From the NCBI RefSeq assembly GCF_000264905.1, contig NW_006763143.1:729224-793223 (forward strand): DNA of 64,000 nucleotides, read 5' to 3'. The stretch comes from Stereum hirsutum FP-91666 SS1. Its lineage: Eukaryota > Basidiomycota > Agaricomycetes > Russulales > Stereaceae. A model generated the notes under the pieces. The model saw nothing but the letters and a program-made list of their open reading frames with translations, was not told where the DNA came from and made no database searches. Positions 11,871-23,525 of this stretch are shown here, piece by piece. How positions within the stretch are numbered: position 1 is the stretch's first letter; each line of letters begins with the position of its first letter. A program made the position numbers and the translations under genes.

Positions 11871-14604
11871 ATGTGCGGTATTTTGTTTTGCGCGCGATGG
11901 GATAATCGCAAAGAAGGAGAAGGCGATGACCGACTTGATGGTTTATTGGAGGACTTGAAGGTGGCCAATGCGAGGAGAGGTTCGTATTTCACTTTCTTGA
12001 GATTGTGGCCCGCAAACACCGCACACTCATATTCGCATCATGTGAAAAAGCTGACATATGTGATGGTGCATTGTTATAGGCCCAGATGCGCAGAATGCCC
12101 ATTCCGTCCTCTTGCCGACTGGTGTGGCGCAGGATGCGAAGAGAGAGCTGAAGCTCGAATTCTTCGCTTCGGAGCTGAGGCTAAGAGGTGATGAACCTGT
12201 TGTTCAACCTCATGTGGATGATAAGGGCGATGTGCTCTGTTGGAATGGAGAGGTTTGTCAAATATTCTTTTGTGATCGGTCCAGTCTGCTAACATGATCT
12301 TTATTTCGCTGTTCCAGATTTTTGACGGGCTTGATGTGAGCTCGGGATTCCGCTACTTCACATAGACTCTTGGCTTCATCATTTACATGGACAGGGACTG
12401 ATTTTGGTACTGTTCACCTAGGTAAATGTTCACGAAAATGATGGCGCGAAATTGTTCAAGGCCATCACGGAACTAAAGAACGTTGACGATCAACCCAAAT
12501 TATGTGGTAGCATCGAAGGACCGTAAGATCTTCTCTGCGATCGTAATATCTCCATTCTGTCTGACCTGCTCTCGCAGATATGCATTCACATACTATCATG
12601 TGAGGCCACTTCTCTCGCCTCTTCCTTGTGAAGCCATCGCAGACGGACGCTAACCACTGCATAGTACGCGACCAACCGCTTGTTCTTCGCCCGGGACCCG
12701 CTCGGTCGACGTTCTCTTCTTATTCACAAACCTACGCGTGAAAACCCATATTTCTTGTTGGCGTCTGTCTCCGTAGGTCAGAATGACGGGTATATGATGC
12801 AAGAGGTCGGGACGGACGGGGTGTACGTTCTCGATATGAAGAAGCTAGCGACGTGCGTGGATGTAAGATGTCCGTCTACTAAGCTGTCAGGGAGGCAAGG
12901 TGCTGATTCTATCTTATTCAAAGCCAGTGACAGAGCTCGATAACTGCGTGAAATGCCTTCCCCGAATATTTTTAGACGCCGACAGCGGCAGTAGCCCACC
13001 TTTATACGTACGTTTTTCAAGTTGCTGTTTTCTCGGGTCTGAACGCTGGCTGACACCACGGGATGCTCCACAGGCCGAGCCCGCCAAAGTGAACAGCACC
13101 ATGCCACCGTCAGATAACGACTTCCCGCCTCCCACAGACATCTTCACCTTCACACCAGAATACCTCACCTCTGCTGTAGACGATCTCATATCTCATCTTG
13201 AAGAGAGCGTTAGATTGCGTGTTTGCAGCGTTCCCCAGCAGAGCGCTGTATCAGCATCGTGAGTCCAATTGTGATAAGCTCAGTCTGAATAAATGTTGAT
13301 GTGGGTGGAAGACTAGGCCCTCATGATGAAGGCGTGGAGTCTCCGGATGGACTTGAAAATGTGCCTTCAGCTCTGAAACCCGCAAGGATTGCTGTATTGT
13401 TCAGCGGTGGGATTGATTCGACAATGCTAGCTTGTCTTGCACATCGGTACGCTATTTCCTTCCGCTCAACGCAATCATGACCTATGTCAGCTATCTAATT
13501 GATGACGCAGCCATATACCCCTAGACGAACCTATCGACCTTCTCAACGTCGCCTTTGAGAACCCACGCAAAATACAGCTCAAGGTCGAGGGTAACATCGG
13601 TGGATTCACAAAACAGGAGAAGAAGAAAGCCAAGAAACGTTTGGAACAGCCAGCTAAAGGTTCTGCTGGGGATCCTGGTATCACAGTTGGTGGTTGTGCA
13701 ATGTGGGAGGTAGAGAATGGGAAGTACGATCATGATTATTTGGTTCCAGATCGTGTGACCGGACTGCAGGAGGTCGAGGAATTGAGAAGAGTGTGTAAAG
13801 GGAGGACGTGGAACTTCGTGAGTTTATCTTTTGCTTCATTGAGCATGGCGGTGTCCTCATGAGATAGAGACAGGTTGAGGTAGATGTACCATACATGGAG
13901 TCAAAAGCCGCCCGACCGACCATCGAGGCTTTGATGTGGCCCTCAAAAACCGTGATGGATCTCGTACGTGCATATCATATACCCATAAATATCTACGATT
14001 CGCTCACAACAAATACGATGTCGCTGACTAGAGTCTCGCTATGGCGCTTTACTTTGCGGCACGAGGCAAGGGGCAAATACGCAGCCATCCGGATGCACTG
14101 CCTGTCACATACACCAGTCCTGCTCGTGTCCTTCTTAACGGACTTGGATCGGACGAACTACTGGGAGGGTATGGACGGCACCGGACGGCTTACATGCATG
14201 GGGGCTGGAAAGCTGTCATTGACGAAGTAAGTAGTACCATCTACATTCTCATAACGGCGCCACACTGATATATCCCCTTGCAGCTGCAACTTGAAATCGA
14301 TCGTATCCCAACGCGCAACCTCGGCCGCGACGATCGTACCATCTCCACTCACGGAAAAGAAACCCGTCACCCCTTCCTGTCCCTCAACCTCGTCCGCTTC
14401 CTCGCCCAACTCCCAGTGCACTACAAAGTCGATCCGAGACTAGATTTGGGCGTTGGGGATAAGCTGTTGTTAAGGTTGGCGGCGAGGAAGGTTGGCATTG
14501 TGGAGGCAAGTGAGAGGAAGAAGAGGGCAATGCAGTTTGGGAGCCATTCGGCGAGGATGGAGGCTGGGTTGGGGAATGTGCGGGGACGGGCGCAAATTGG
14601 GTAG
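11871..14604 (+). CDS. Asparagine synthetase domain-containing protein (ASNSD1-like)
   Basis: Starts MCGILFC, with Cys2 exposed after Met removal as the class II glutamine amidotransferase nucleophile. After one intron follow NARRGPDAQNAHS, WNGEIFDGL and FARDPLGRRSLL, all typical of the glutaminase domain. The C-terminal half has the PP-loop ATP-pyrophosphatase motif VLFSGGIDSTMLACL (near 13400), then LLNVAFENPR, LLNGLGSDELLGGYGRHR, the basic-patch segment NLGRDDRTISTHGKETRHPFL and VGDKLLLRLAARKVG. This arrangement fits the eukaryotic ASNSD1 family better than true asparagine synthetase, which lacks the interrupted PP-loop region. The physiological reaction of the family is poorly defined, so I assign no substrate. 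About ten introns. Confidence 0.9.
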
Positions 14605-14967
14605 CATAATCGTACGTGTTGGACAATTGCTCCGGACACCTAATAGCGAAGGCACTGGAGTCGTGTGCTGCAACGTCTCGTCACTGACCTATTCAAAAGG
14701 GCAAATGCTACCGGATCTATGTCAATGTGGCCACGCAGAGCGCTTTCTGATATCTACCCGCGCTCTATTGAACGTGTCCCAATGCACTTCCATCCTTTCT
14801 GGGCATTGACTATCATTTTATACTACGGGATCAACTTCGTGCAACCCGCCTTTCGCCTCGAGGAGTATATATTTGGTTGTCTTGCTAAATGACAGGCTAG
14901 AAGTTGGTCCGCATCCAACATACGTTTGTAATGAGGTGCCTCGAAGTGACTCGGGACAAGACGTTAT
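14605..14967. other. Intergenic, 363 bp
   Basis: Short spacer holding the 3' end of the ASNSD1-like gene and the upstream region of the membrane protein gene. I see nothing further. Confidence 0.4.
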
Positions 14968-15931
14968 ATGAACTCGACTTTTCTCTCATTGCGCTTCACC
15001 CGTTTGCTTCCTGCGATGCCACAGAAGTCTACTGTTGTTAGCCATACTATTCGTTCCGATGTTCCTCCAAATGTTCAACATACAGCTCCCTCAGGTCCAG
15101 CCATCCCTACAACAACTAATAGTGAGTTGTCGTACGCTTATATCTACCAGATTCAGGCTCATTATTTTTGCTTGTCCAGATAAAATGGTCGAGGCACTGC
15201 AAAGCGGGTGGATTTCGTCCTCTCAAAGCGCTGCGACTGTTGTAAGTGATCTGATATTCTCAAGAGAACGAATTATGTGGTTTATAATAATCATGCATAT
15301 GAATCAGTCCGGGCTCATCGCCGCCACAGACGCTCAGCTTCTAGTTTTCATGAGGACGCCCGTCGATCCCACAGACCCTCTGTCTGTGCATAGCACCGCT
15401 CGAGAAGTCATGCTCGGCTTTATCTACCTAGGTCTCTTTTTCAGTATCAGTGCCACAGTCTCCCAACTGGTAATGACTGAAACTGTCGTGGAGCGACCTC
15501 AAAACGTTACGCACAAGAGAAATGACGAGGATTGTCCGGCGCCTCCCTCTCCTCGGCCTATGGATACCGTCGACCGACTTATAAGGCATGGGGTCGACAT
15601 AGAGCTCAGATATGTTTCTCTTCATTGTAAGTATTTCTCAACGCAATGACGGTTGCATCGAAAGGAAGCGCACTTAGCTATGCAGTGATCGTCTACTTAT
15701 CAAGGGTTGTTCTGCTTTCTCACTGGGATGTCGTCCACAGTGACCAGTGTTTTGATATACGTGTGGATAGAGGAGTCACTATGGCTTAAGATTGTGTTGA
15801 CCGCAGCTGCGTTTTTCACGGGCCTTCCCTTCCTTCATTACCTACCCGTCTTTCGTGACCGTCGCGGTGCTGCTTTGGCAGCGCGGCAGAAAACCCTTAC
15901 ACAAAATGCATCTCTGTCCCCGCAGCTTTAG
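14968..15931 (+). CDS. Unrecognised small membrane protein
   Basis: I do not recognise the family. The model has four exons: first exon to 15121; then NKMVEALQSGWISSSQSAATV; then SGLIAATDAQLLVFM to RYVSLH (15309 to about 15626); and the last exon from 15705, where an AAG acceptor restores WLFCFLTGMSS. About three hydrophobic segments are visible: VMLGFIYLGLFFSISAT, LFCFLTGMSSTVTSVLIYVW and WLKIVLTAAAFFTGLPFL. A basic, probably cytosolic tail (DRRGAALAARQ) ends the protein. The start may be at 14968 or at the in-frame ATG at 15016 (MPQKSTVV). No signal peptide or catalytic motif is evident. Confidence 0.65.
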
Positions 15932-16349
15932 GAATGTCTCTTTGGGCCTCCTCTCTATTACTTTAGCAGTAATAACATCTGTATCTAGCCATAGTCTGTA
16001 CTAATTCTCATACACTTACCTCTGCATTCGGTCTATCTCAGGGCCATGTCGCATCACTTTTTGACTGCCGTACAGGTTGGGCCCGATGGCCCAAAGAACA
16101 CAGAGTCTTGAGCATAAACTCTAGCTCGCACTGCTCTCACAATATTATACGTGAAATACATTCGTACAGTTCACAGCGAGCGATGTGGCCCATTTGTGGC
16201 GCCGAGTAAGTTCGCCTCGATTTGATCGGCAAGAATTTCAAATCGCGCCTCCCGCGACTTCGGCATCGTGACGCGCGGGGCTCGCGTCTTTCCTTTGCCC
16301 GAGCTCGTCTTGACCTCCTCGATCTTCTTGACGCCAGTTCTCTAAAACA
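15932..16349. other. Intergenic, 418 bp
   Basis: 3' region of the membrane protein gene and promoter of prohibitin. No clear TATA box, RNA gene or repeat. Confidence 0.4.
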
Positions 16350-17774
16350 ATGTCACTCTCGGCATCTTTCAGTCGTCTCGCAGGTACATTCTTGCAGTTA
16401 TGTACTCTCACGCTGAAGGACAACTTGGGATGCTAACGGTTATATGTGGTCTGTGCGCGAAATGACAGTTCCGTTGGGCATCGCGGCGGTGGTGTTGCAG
16501 AACAGTCTTTATGATGTTCCGGGAGGATTCAGGGCGGTGATGTTTGATAGGTTTACGGGTGTGCAGAAGGATGTGCGTTTTCTCTTCATTTGACCTGATG
16601 GGTTGGGTTGGTGTACCGAGACTAATAATGCGGGGGTGGATGTTTTCGTGGGTTAGGCGAAGCCTGAGGGAACACACCTTTTGGTCCCTTGGATCCAGAG
16701 GGCTGTTTTGTATGACTGCCGTATCAAACCACGAGTGCGTTCTTCCCTTCTCTTCTCCGCATACTGAATACCCACTAATATTGCCACCCATTCGCACCGT
16801 TCTCCCAACGTGTCTACCTCTCCCGCGCGCAAATGCAACTAGAACATCTCAACCACCACCGGCTCAAAAGACTTGCAAATGGTCACCATCACACTCCGTG
16901 TACTCTCGAAACCGGACACGGAACACCTCTCGGAGATCTTCCAGAACTTGGGGTTGGACTATGACGAGAGGGTGTTGCCGTCGATCGGGAATGAGGTATT
17001 GAAGGCTATAGTGGCGCAGTTTGATGCGGCGGAGTTGATTACGCAGAGGGAGGTGGTGAGTCTTTTGAGATTTTGGTTTCGTTGGTTGAGGGTGGAGGGT
17101 GGTTTGGTTCTTGGGGGGGTCGGCCTCGCTCTGCTCTAGCATTCTGGGCATGGTCTTGGGCGTGCCGGGCTGAAGACCGAGTGGATGGCTAACCGACTAT
17201 TGTATTCCCGGGCTGATAGGTCTCGTCGAGGATTCGGGAGGACCTATTACAGCGTGCAGGGGAGTTCAACATCAAGTTGGAGGATGTGTCTATAACGCAT
17301 CTTACCTTCGGAAAGGTCAGGGTGCTCCCTTAGTTTTTGTTTAGGTGCCGGTCTCTGACGCCCCACACAGGAGTTCACCCAAGCCGTCGAGGCGAAGCAG
17401 ATTGCACAGCAAGGTATGTTGTACGGCTCGTTTTGTTTACCGGTGACTGACGTTCGTTGTAGATGCTGAGCGGGCCAAGTTCATCGTCGAGAAGGTATGT
17501 TTAGTGTCTAACAGTGTATAAGTCTCTCTTGACCCTCTCTTTTCAGGCCGAGCAAGAGCGACAGGCAGCAGTTATCCGGGCAGAGGGAGAAGCAGAGGCG
17601 GCGTATACTATCTCGAAGGCACTGGATAAAGCTGGGGAGGCGTTTGTGGCGCTGAGGAAGATTGAGGCGTCGAAGGCGATTGTGCAGTCGCTGGCGGGCA
17701 ACCGGAACGTGACGTACATCCCGAGCTCTGGGGGGAATGTGCTGTTGAGTGTGCCGTCAGACAGCCGGTCTTAG
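16350..17774 (+). CDS. PHB1: Prohibitin-1
   Basis: Subunit of the ring-shaped prohibitin complex of the inner mitochondrial membrane, which stabilises membrane proteins and affects m-AAA protease activity. Exon 1 (16350-16383, [11 protein letters not shown]) runs across an intron into [20 protein letters not shown], the N-terminal hydrophobic anchor. The SPFH/band-7 core follows: [87 protein letters not shown]. The C-terminal coiled coil is [20 protein letters not shown], and the end is [14 protein letters not shown]. About eight introns; every conserved block is in frame. Confidence 0.96.
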
Positions 17775-18143
17775 GTGTAGGGAGTCTGTAGCTACTTCAA
17801 AGCGTAGAGTACTTGGATGGAATCTACGCAGCGTCGCCACTCATCGGCTGAGTTTCGGGGGTTGCCGGGAGGGTGTGCCTGTGCGTGCAGAGAAATTGAG
17901 GGCTCTGCCTCTCTTCCGCACCGATACGTCCCCGTCGTCGTCGCAGCCGCCGTCGTTCCCGTTTCTCTCTCTTTCCTCTCTCTTCTCTCTTCCTCTCTAT
18001 CTCTTTCCTCCCTCTAGTTCCAAATAGGACTCTGTCTATTATCCCATCTACTTCTCTCAGTACGTCAGCAGACCCAGATCTCACTAGATAGCGTCCTCAT
18101 CTCTCTCCTCAACAGCTCTCACGGCATCCTTATATTTTAAGCC
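17775..18143. promoter_or_regulatory. Upstream region of the PUB1-like gene with CT tract
   Basis: A strongly pyrimidine-biased stretch at about 17930-18020 (runs of TCTCTTTCC) precedes the start at 18144, with a CGT/CGC-rich block just upstream. CT-rich tracts near transcription starts are common in fungal genes lacking a TATA box. No TATA box is obvious. Confidence 0.4.
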
Positions 18144-19653
18144 ATGAATCCAATGGGCATGTCTGGTGCAGCGGAGGCCCCTGTGCGTATTTTGTCTTTT
18201 TTTCCGCTTTTCTTGCATCTGACCATGGCACCCGTACCCGTGTATTCACCCCCTTTCAAATCATCAAACAGAGACGGGCTCACCTCTACGTTGGCAACCT
18301 CAGCCCCCGAGTGACCGAGTACATGCTCACCGAGATCTTCGCCGTCGCCGGGCCCGTCCAGCACGTCAAGATCATTCCCGACCGCAACTACCAGCACGGC
18401 GGCCTCAACTACGGCTTCGTCGAGTACATGGACATGCGTGCCGCCGAGACCGCTCTCCAGACCCTCAATGGCCGCAAAATCTTCGACACCGAGATCCGCG
18501 TCAACTGGGCTTACCAGGGCCAACAAAACAAGGAAGACACTTCCAACCACTTCCACGTCTTCGTCGGCGACCTTTCCCCCGAGGTCAACGACGACGTCCT
18601 CGCCAAGGCGTTCGCCGCCTTCGGTACCATGTCCGACGCCCGCGTCATGTGGGACATGAACTCTGGCAAGTCTCGCGGTTACGGTTTCCTCGCCTTTAGG
18701 GACAAGACCGATGCCGAGCAGGCCATCGCCACCATGAACGGTGAATGGCTCGGATCCCGCGCCATCCGCGTCAACTGGGCCAACCAAAAGACCCAGGGCG
18801 GCTTGCCAGTCAGTGGTGGCCCCACGGCTAGCCCAACTCGCACTGGTGCTGGCGGTGCTCCGGCGCCTATCAACTTCCAAGGCGGTCCCCTCTCTTACGA
18901 GTCCGTGGTCCAGCAGACTCCCGCCTTCAACACCACCGTTTACGTTGGCAATCTCGTCCCGTACTGCACCCAGTCCGACCTCATTCCCCTCTTCCAGTCT
19001 ATCGGGTATCTCTCCGAGATTCGCATGCAGGCCGACCGTGGTTTCGCGTTTGTCAAGCTCGACACTCACGAGCACGCCGCCATGGCCATCGTTCAGTTGC
19101 AGGGTCAGTTGGTTCACGGCAGGCCCATCAAGTGCAGCTGGGGTAAGGACAGGGCGGATGGTGGTGCTGCGGGTACCGCTCCCATGAGTCCTGCTACGGG
19201 TGCTGCGCCTTACGGTAACATGGTTAGTTTTACTTCCCTTCTCGATACAGGCATCGTATTGACATCACATCATAGCCCATGTACGGGATGCCCCAACCGA
19301 ACACTTACGGCCAGTACGGGTTCGGCGCCTACGGAGGCTTCCCCAACCAGGGTGGGGCTGGGGCTACGGCTGGAGGTGCCGCTCCTGGAATGCCTCAGGC
19401 CGCTCCTGGTGCGCCTGCTGCAGGTGTTGCTGGTGCCGGGGCTGTCGACCCCGCTGCCGCCGCGGCGGGTGGCGCCCAGGGTCAGTGGGCCGGAGGAGAC
19501 CCCAGCTCGTACTACTCCAACTACTGGGGCGGTAAGTTCCTTTTCTTGCTCTAGCCCAAAGCTGCAATTGATGCTGACTTGCTCATGACGGCAGGTTACT
19601 ACGGACAACCTGGTCAACAGGGCGCCGTCGACGGTCAGGCTGGCGCGGCTTAA
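18144..19653 (+). CDS. PUB1: Three-RRM RNA-binding protein, PUB1/TIA-1 type
   Basis: Predicted poly(U)/AU-rich mRNA-binding protein of nucleus and cytoplasm that affects mRNA stability, translation and stress granules in yeast and animals. Four exons (18144-18182, 18272-19222, 19276-19531, 19595-19653) give 434 residues. RRM1 has RNP2 LYVGNL and RNP1 LNYGFVEY; RRM2 has HVFVGDL and RGYGFLAF; RRM3 has VYVGNL and RGFAFVKL. The tail is rich in Gly, Ala, Pro, Gln and Tyr (about residues 340-434), a low-complexity region of the kind that drives granule assembly. C-ending codons create a spurious 326-codon antisense frame. S. pombe and S. cerevisiae relatives (Pub1, Nam8) share this domain order; PUB1 is my preferred match. 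Confidence 0.93.
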
Positions 19654-21392
19654 ATTATGCGACGCAACGAATCCGTGTACATTTTTGCAGTGTTGCCATC
19701 TTCATACTCGTCTCAGCATCTTGCTCTCTGCTCGCTTGCACTGCCCGTCGCCATACAAGTTCCATCTCTTTTCCCATCAAATTCTGAAGCTGTAGCCCTG
19801 ATCCCCCTATGTTCAATCCAATCAGCTCTCCTACCACAATTTCTCCTCTCTTCTCGTGTTCTTCTGAAACTCTCCTCTCTCCAAATAGCTCATTTCGTCT
19901 CCCTTTTTCTCGTCTCCACTGCATCAGTTGAATCTGTTTCGGTCTCAGTCTCGGTATCGATCTCCGTCCTCTCTGTTTCCTCTGCTCCTTCAACTGTGCT
20001 CTTAGTGCGCCGGGATATGACATGCTACGTTTCTATTCACAATAGCTACTGCATACATAACCCGTGACTTCCATGTTTTATCTTTTCTGTTCTTCCATTC
20101 CTTGCGTCTTCTTGTTACGAGTTTTCGCCTGCCTGCCCTTCTGCTTGTTTCGCTTTTCTTGCACTTTTTCTTTGCCCATTGATGAGATAAGGTCTTCTCT
20201 CTTCCTCCTTTCCTATCTTATTCTCTCTCCTCCTTTCAGGCTCTCTCCTCCCCTCTGTCTGTCCGTCTGTCTGTTCCCTTCCTGTTTGTTCCACTCCTGT
20301 CCTGTCGATCAGTTAGTCAGACTCTCCCTCTCCTCTTCCTTCCTCATTTTTTCTTGTCTTCTTCTTCCTCGTTTTCCTTGCCTTGTCCTTTTTCTTCCCG
20401 TCTTCGTCTCTATTTCAACCTCCCTCATCACGGACGCTCTTCTCGCTCGCCTACCTACGTCTTCACTCTTCGCCCAATTCCTCCAATCTCTCTACTCTTC
20501 GAACCCCAGCACGGCACAGCACACCAGAATCCCGAAAGAAAGTTCTTTGATGATCGACAATTGACAGTGTGGCAGAAATCCAGAATTTATGTATTTATGC
20601 GAATGCACTTTTTTCTGTCCGTCCGGTTGTTCATCCTACGACCACGCACGACTCGCTCTGATCTCGACGTTGGACTTTGGGACGATAGCGATATGAAGTT
20701 CCCGAGAAAGTATTGATGAGTAGTTTCTTTTTGCTCTGTTCGCTACTGCCATGTCGTACCTCGGTCTTTCCTTTGCTGTCGCTGGCCGGGGTAGAGGATG
20801 TGTAACTCTGTCTCGTGAAAGGTTATGTTGTTAGTGCCCTCACTTTTGATGATCCTCACAACTTTCCCGCCTTTTTGCATAGTAGTAAACACCACAAAGG
20901 TACAAACGCAGTGGGATAGCTGAGAGGTGAGTGCCAACCTATTTTTCGCCCAACGAAAATCGACGTTGCATGAGCTAATCAGTATGATTATGGGCATCTC
21001 TAATCTCACAAGACAGTCAGCAAAGCATAAAGACGACAAGAGAACAAGGACGAGGTTGCAGACTCAGAGAAAGTGCAGGATGCCTGACTAATAAGCCGGA
21101 GGAATGGTAAGCGCCAATAAACTACCTCAATGGACAACGAGACTTACGAGTGCTTTCCATCTTCGCTATTCAGCAGCAACGAGTGCACAACCTTTTTCCT
21201 TTGTAGAACGGGAATGGACACCGTCTGGACCATCTTTTGCTTTGAAAGACTCCACTTCAAAATCTCGCAAACTACAGCGGTGACTTGCAGCTCTTGCACT
21301 CCATTCACTCACCCTTGAGTACTTAAGCTCGATGTGGTTTTCGCTCTCAATCACACAACGTACCGTCCAACGTTTTCTCATCGTCGTGTAAG
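19654..21392. other. Long intergenic region with pyrimidine-rich stretch
   Basis: 1.7 kb between PUB1 and the GST gene. From about 20060 to 20500 the plus strand is very rich in C and T (many CTTCTT, CTCTCC, TTTTCTT runs), so open frames there (such as 20064-20564) are compositional artefacts. The stretch directly follows the PUB1-like gene and may be part of its 3' UTR, or it may be a separate leader. The 20740-21390 part looks like ordinary promoter sequence for the GST gene. Confidence 0.45.
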
Positions 21393-22482
21393 ATGGTTCT
21401 CAAACTCTACGGGTTCCCATTCTCGACCTGCACCAAGCGTGTCGCCGTCACTCTCAAAGAGCATAATGTCCCCTATGAGCTCGTTGTTATCGATCTACCC
21501 AAGGGTGAACAGAGAGACCCGGCCTACATGGAAATTCAGCCCTTTGGTCAGACTCCTGCTATCGTACGTGTCTGTAAGCCTTCCTTCTCTTTGGACGGCC
21601 TTCGCCATATCACCGCCCCATTTCTGTGGTCACTTTCACCGACCTTTGAATCATCTGAGCTTACACTCATATGTATATCTATCTTTACTAGGATGACGAT
21701 GGCTTTATACTCTACGAGTCCCGTGCCATCTGCCGGTACATCGCCGCCAAATACGCTTCTCAGGGCCCACAACCACCCCTCCTTCCTTCAACTACGGAGC
21801 TCTCGAGCTTTGCAAAGTTCGAGCAAGGTGTGAGCATTGAGATGTGCGCTTTCGACCCTAGCGCTTCAAAAATTGACTTTGAGAAGGTGTTGAAGCCGTG
21901 CGTGTCTTTCATATCTCCCAAATCCCGATCCCTGGTTCACCCATTTTGGTTCCTCGACTCCTGTGCGCTCAACTATACTTGTAGGATGTTTGGTCAAACG
22001 CCGGACGAGGAAGTCGTCAAGGCAAACCTGGCAACTTTAAATGCAAAGCTTGACGCGTACGAAAATATACTTAGCAAGCAGAAATATATCGGCGGTGAGG
22101 TGTGCATCACAAGCCACAAATTGTCAACTCCCATTCAATCCGTAGACCTCTGTCTATGAGCTGTCGCACTCAGAGACAGATTCAGTTATCTCTCCATGTT
22201 CCTGTTTCCTCATGAATGATGATACGATGATACTACAGGACTTAACTCTCGCCGATATCTTCCACCTCTCCTACGGTCACTCGCTCGAAGTCGCAGGCCT
22301 CGGCATTGATACGCTCGCTGATAGGCCAAATGTCGCTCGGTAAGCTCTTCTATTGTAGAGCGTGTTCCGTCCTTGACAAAGTCTCCTCTTTGAACTCAAA
22401 TATTTGGTGATTTGTCGATTGCAGGTGGTGGAATGAAATATCGTCTCGTCCGGCGTGGATCGCTGTCCAGGACAGAGCATAA
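21393..22482 (+). CDS. Glutathione S-transferase (phi-like)
   Basis: Conjugates glutathione to electrophiles in the cytosol. Five exons (21393-21563, 21692-21897, 21985-22099, 22239-22339, 22425-22482) give 216 residues, the usual GST length. The N-terminal thioredoxin-like domain starts MVLKLYGFPFSTCTKRV and carries the cis-proline segment FGQTPAIDDDGF and the glutathione gamma-glutamyl-binding motif ESRAICRYIA. The C-terminal helical domain includes KLDAYENILSKQKYIGGED, LTLADIFHL and PNVARWWNEISSRPAW. Ser/Thr near residue 12 is the likely catalytic residue, as in phi and theta classes. All introns restore frame with GT-AG ends. Confidence 0.94.
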
Positions 22483-23525
22483 CCTTGATCATCTCTCATC
22501 AGTCACTTGGCCTCGATCTGTGTGCTCATCGAATATTCATCCCTTTCGTCGATTCGTGCTCGTACGGACAGATACTGCAGTCGTGCTTATATGGTGAGAG
22601 CCACAGGAAGCTTGGTACACATCTAAAGGCTAAGTGTCACATCCTTAGGCGTGAATGCAATCGCTCAATCCCGGCACAACGCCATCTCACTGTGTCGAAA
22701 ATTTTGACGCCTAAGAAACTGTTTGTGGACTGTCGACCGTTTGTTTGATCTGGCAGGAATCATATTGCTTGTACTCACGACCCCCTACGAGTTGCCTCAT
22801 GCACCTCTTGTTTGGAAAGTATATTTTTTGTGGAAAGTCTTGACCTTCTACCTACAAGGTATCGGAAAAGCGCGTTAAATATATTTAGAATAAATCAGAG
22901 GAGGACTAAGAGATGTCACACGCCATCTTAATACTTACGATGTCGGTACCAAGTCGGTACCAATGTCCGCAAACGCTTTACGGAGCATCGAGAACGGAGA
23001 AACGCAGGTATGCTGTAGCTTGTATGCAGATAGACTGAATGTCGTCGACGTCCGCCACGCAGAGCGAATTCCTAAAGATACACCGCGACGTGGTGCCGGT
23101 CATAGATGGAATAGAGCAGTATGGAATCCAAGGACATTACATTGCTACTGCACTATGAAGATGAAAGAAAGAAAAACAGCGAGAAAGGAACAGGACAAGG
23201 TCGAAGACCAGACGGATGAACAGCTAGCTACACCAGCAAGGACGGTACTTGAGCGAGCGGCACCTTAGATTGCATGCACCACGATGAACGCTGCTGACTC
23301 CGTGGTGGGCGCTCGTCATGAACGGAGGTAGAGAGGCGGAGAGAGCAGGGTAGATAGATAAGACGTGGAGAGCGGAGCGGTCAAGAGGTAAGTGAAGAGG
23401 GGAACTAAAAAAGAGACAGAAGGTGACGGTGACGGTAGAAAAGTGAAGACATGACTAGGTCCGTATAGATACTGGGGTCGTGACATGGACATGATGAAGT
23501 GGCAACGACAATATCAGCAACGTCA
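22483..23525. other. Convergent intergenic region, 1.04 kb
   Basis: Lies between the GST stop and the Rab7 stop. A 101-codon open frame at 22963-23268 has no recognisable features and no splice context. The part from about 23310 to 23450 is purine-rich on the plus strand and is probably Rab7 3' UTR. Nothing else seen. Confidence 0.45.

Noticed and set aside
11408..12019. 203-codon minus-strand frame
   Set aside because: Overlaps the well-supported first exon of the ASNSD1-like gene and shows no homology.
18137..19117. 326-codon open frame antisense to the PUB1-like gene
   Set aside because: It mirrors the C-ending codons of the three-RRM gene, has no domain and no splice signals of its own.
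20064..20564. 166-codon plus-strand frame rich in Leu/Ser/Phe/Cys after PUB1
   Set aside because: It is a by-product of the C/T-rich tract, where stop codons are rare; no protein family character.
22963..23268. 101-codon frame between GST and Rab7 genes
   Set aside because: No signal peptide, domain or splice context; lies in a convergent 3' region.
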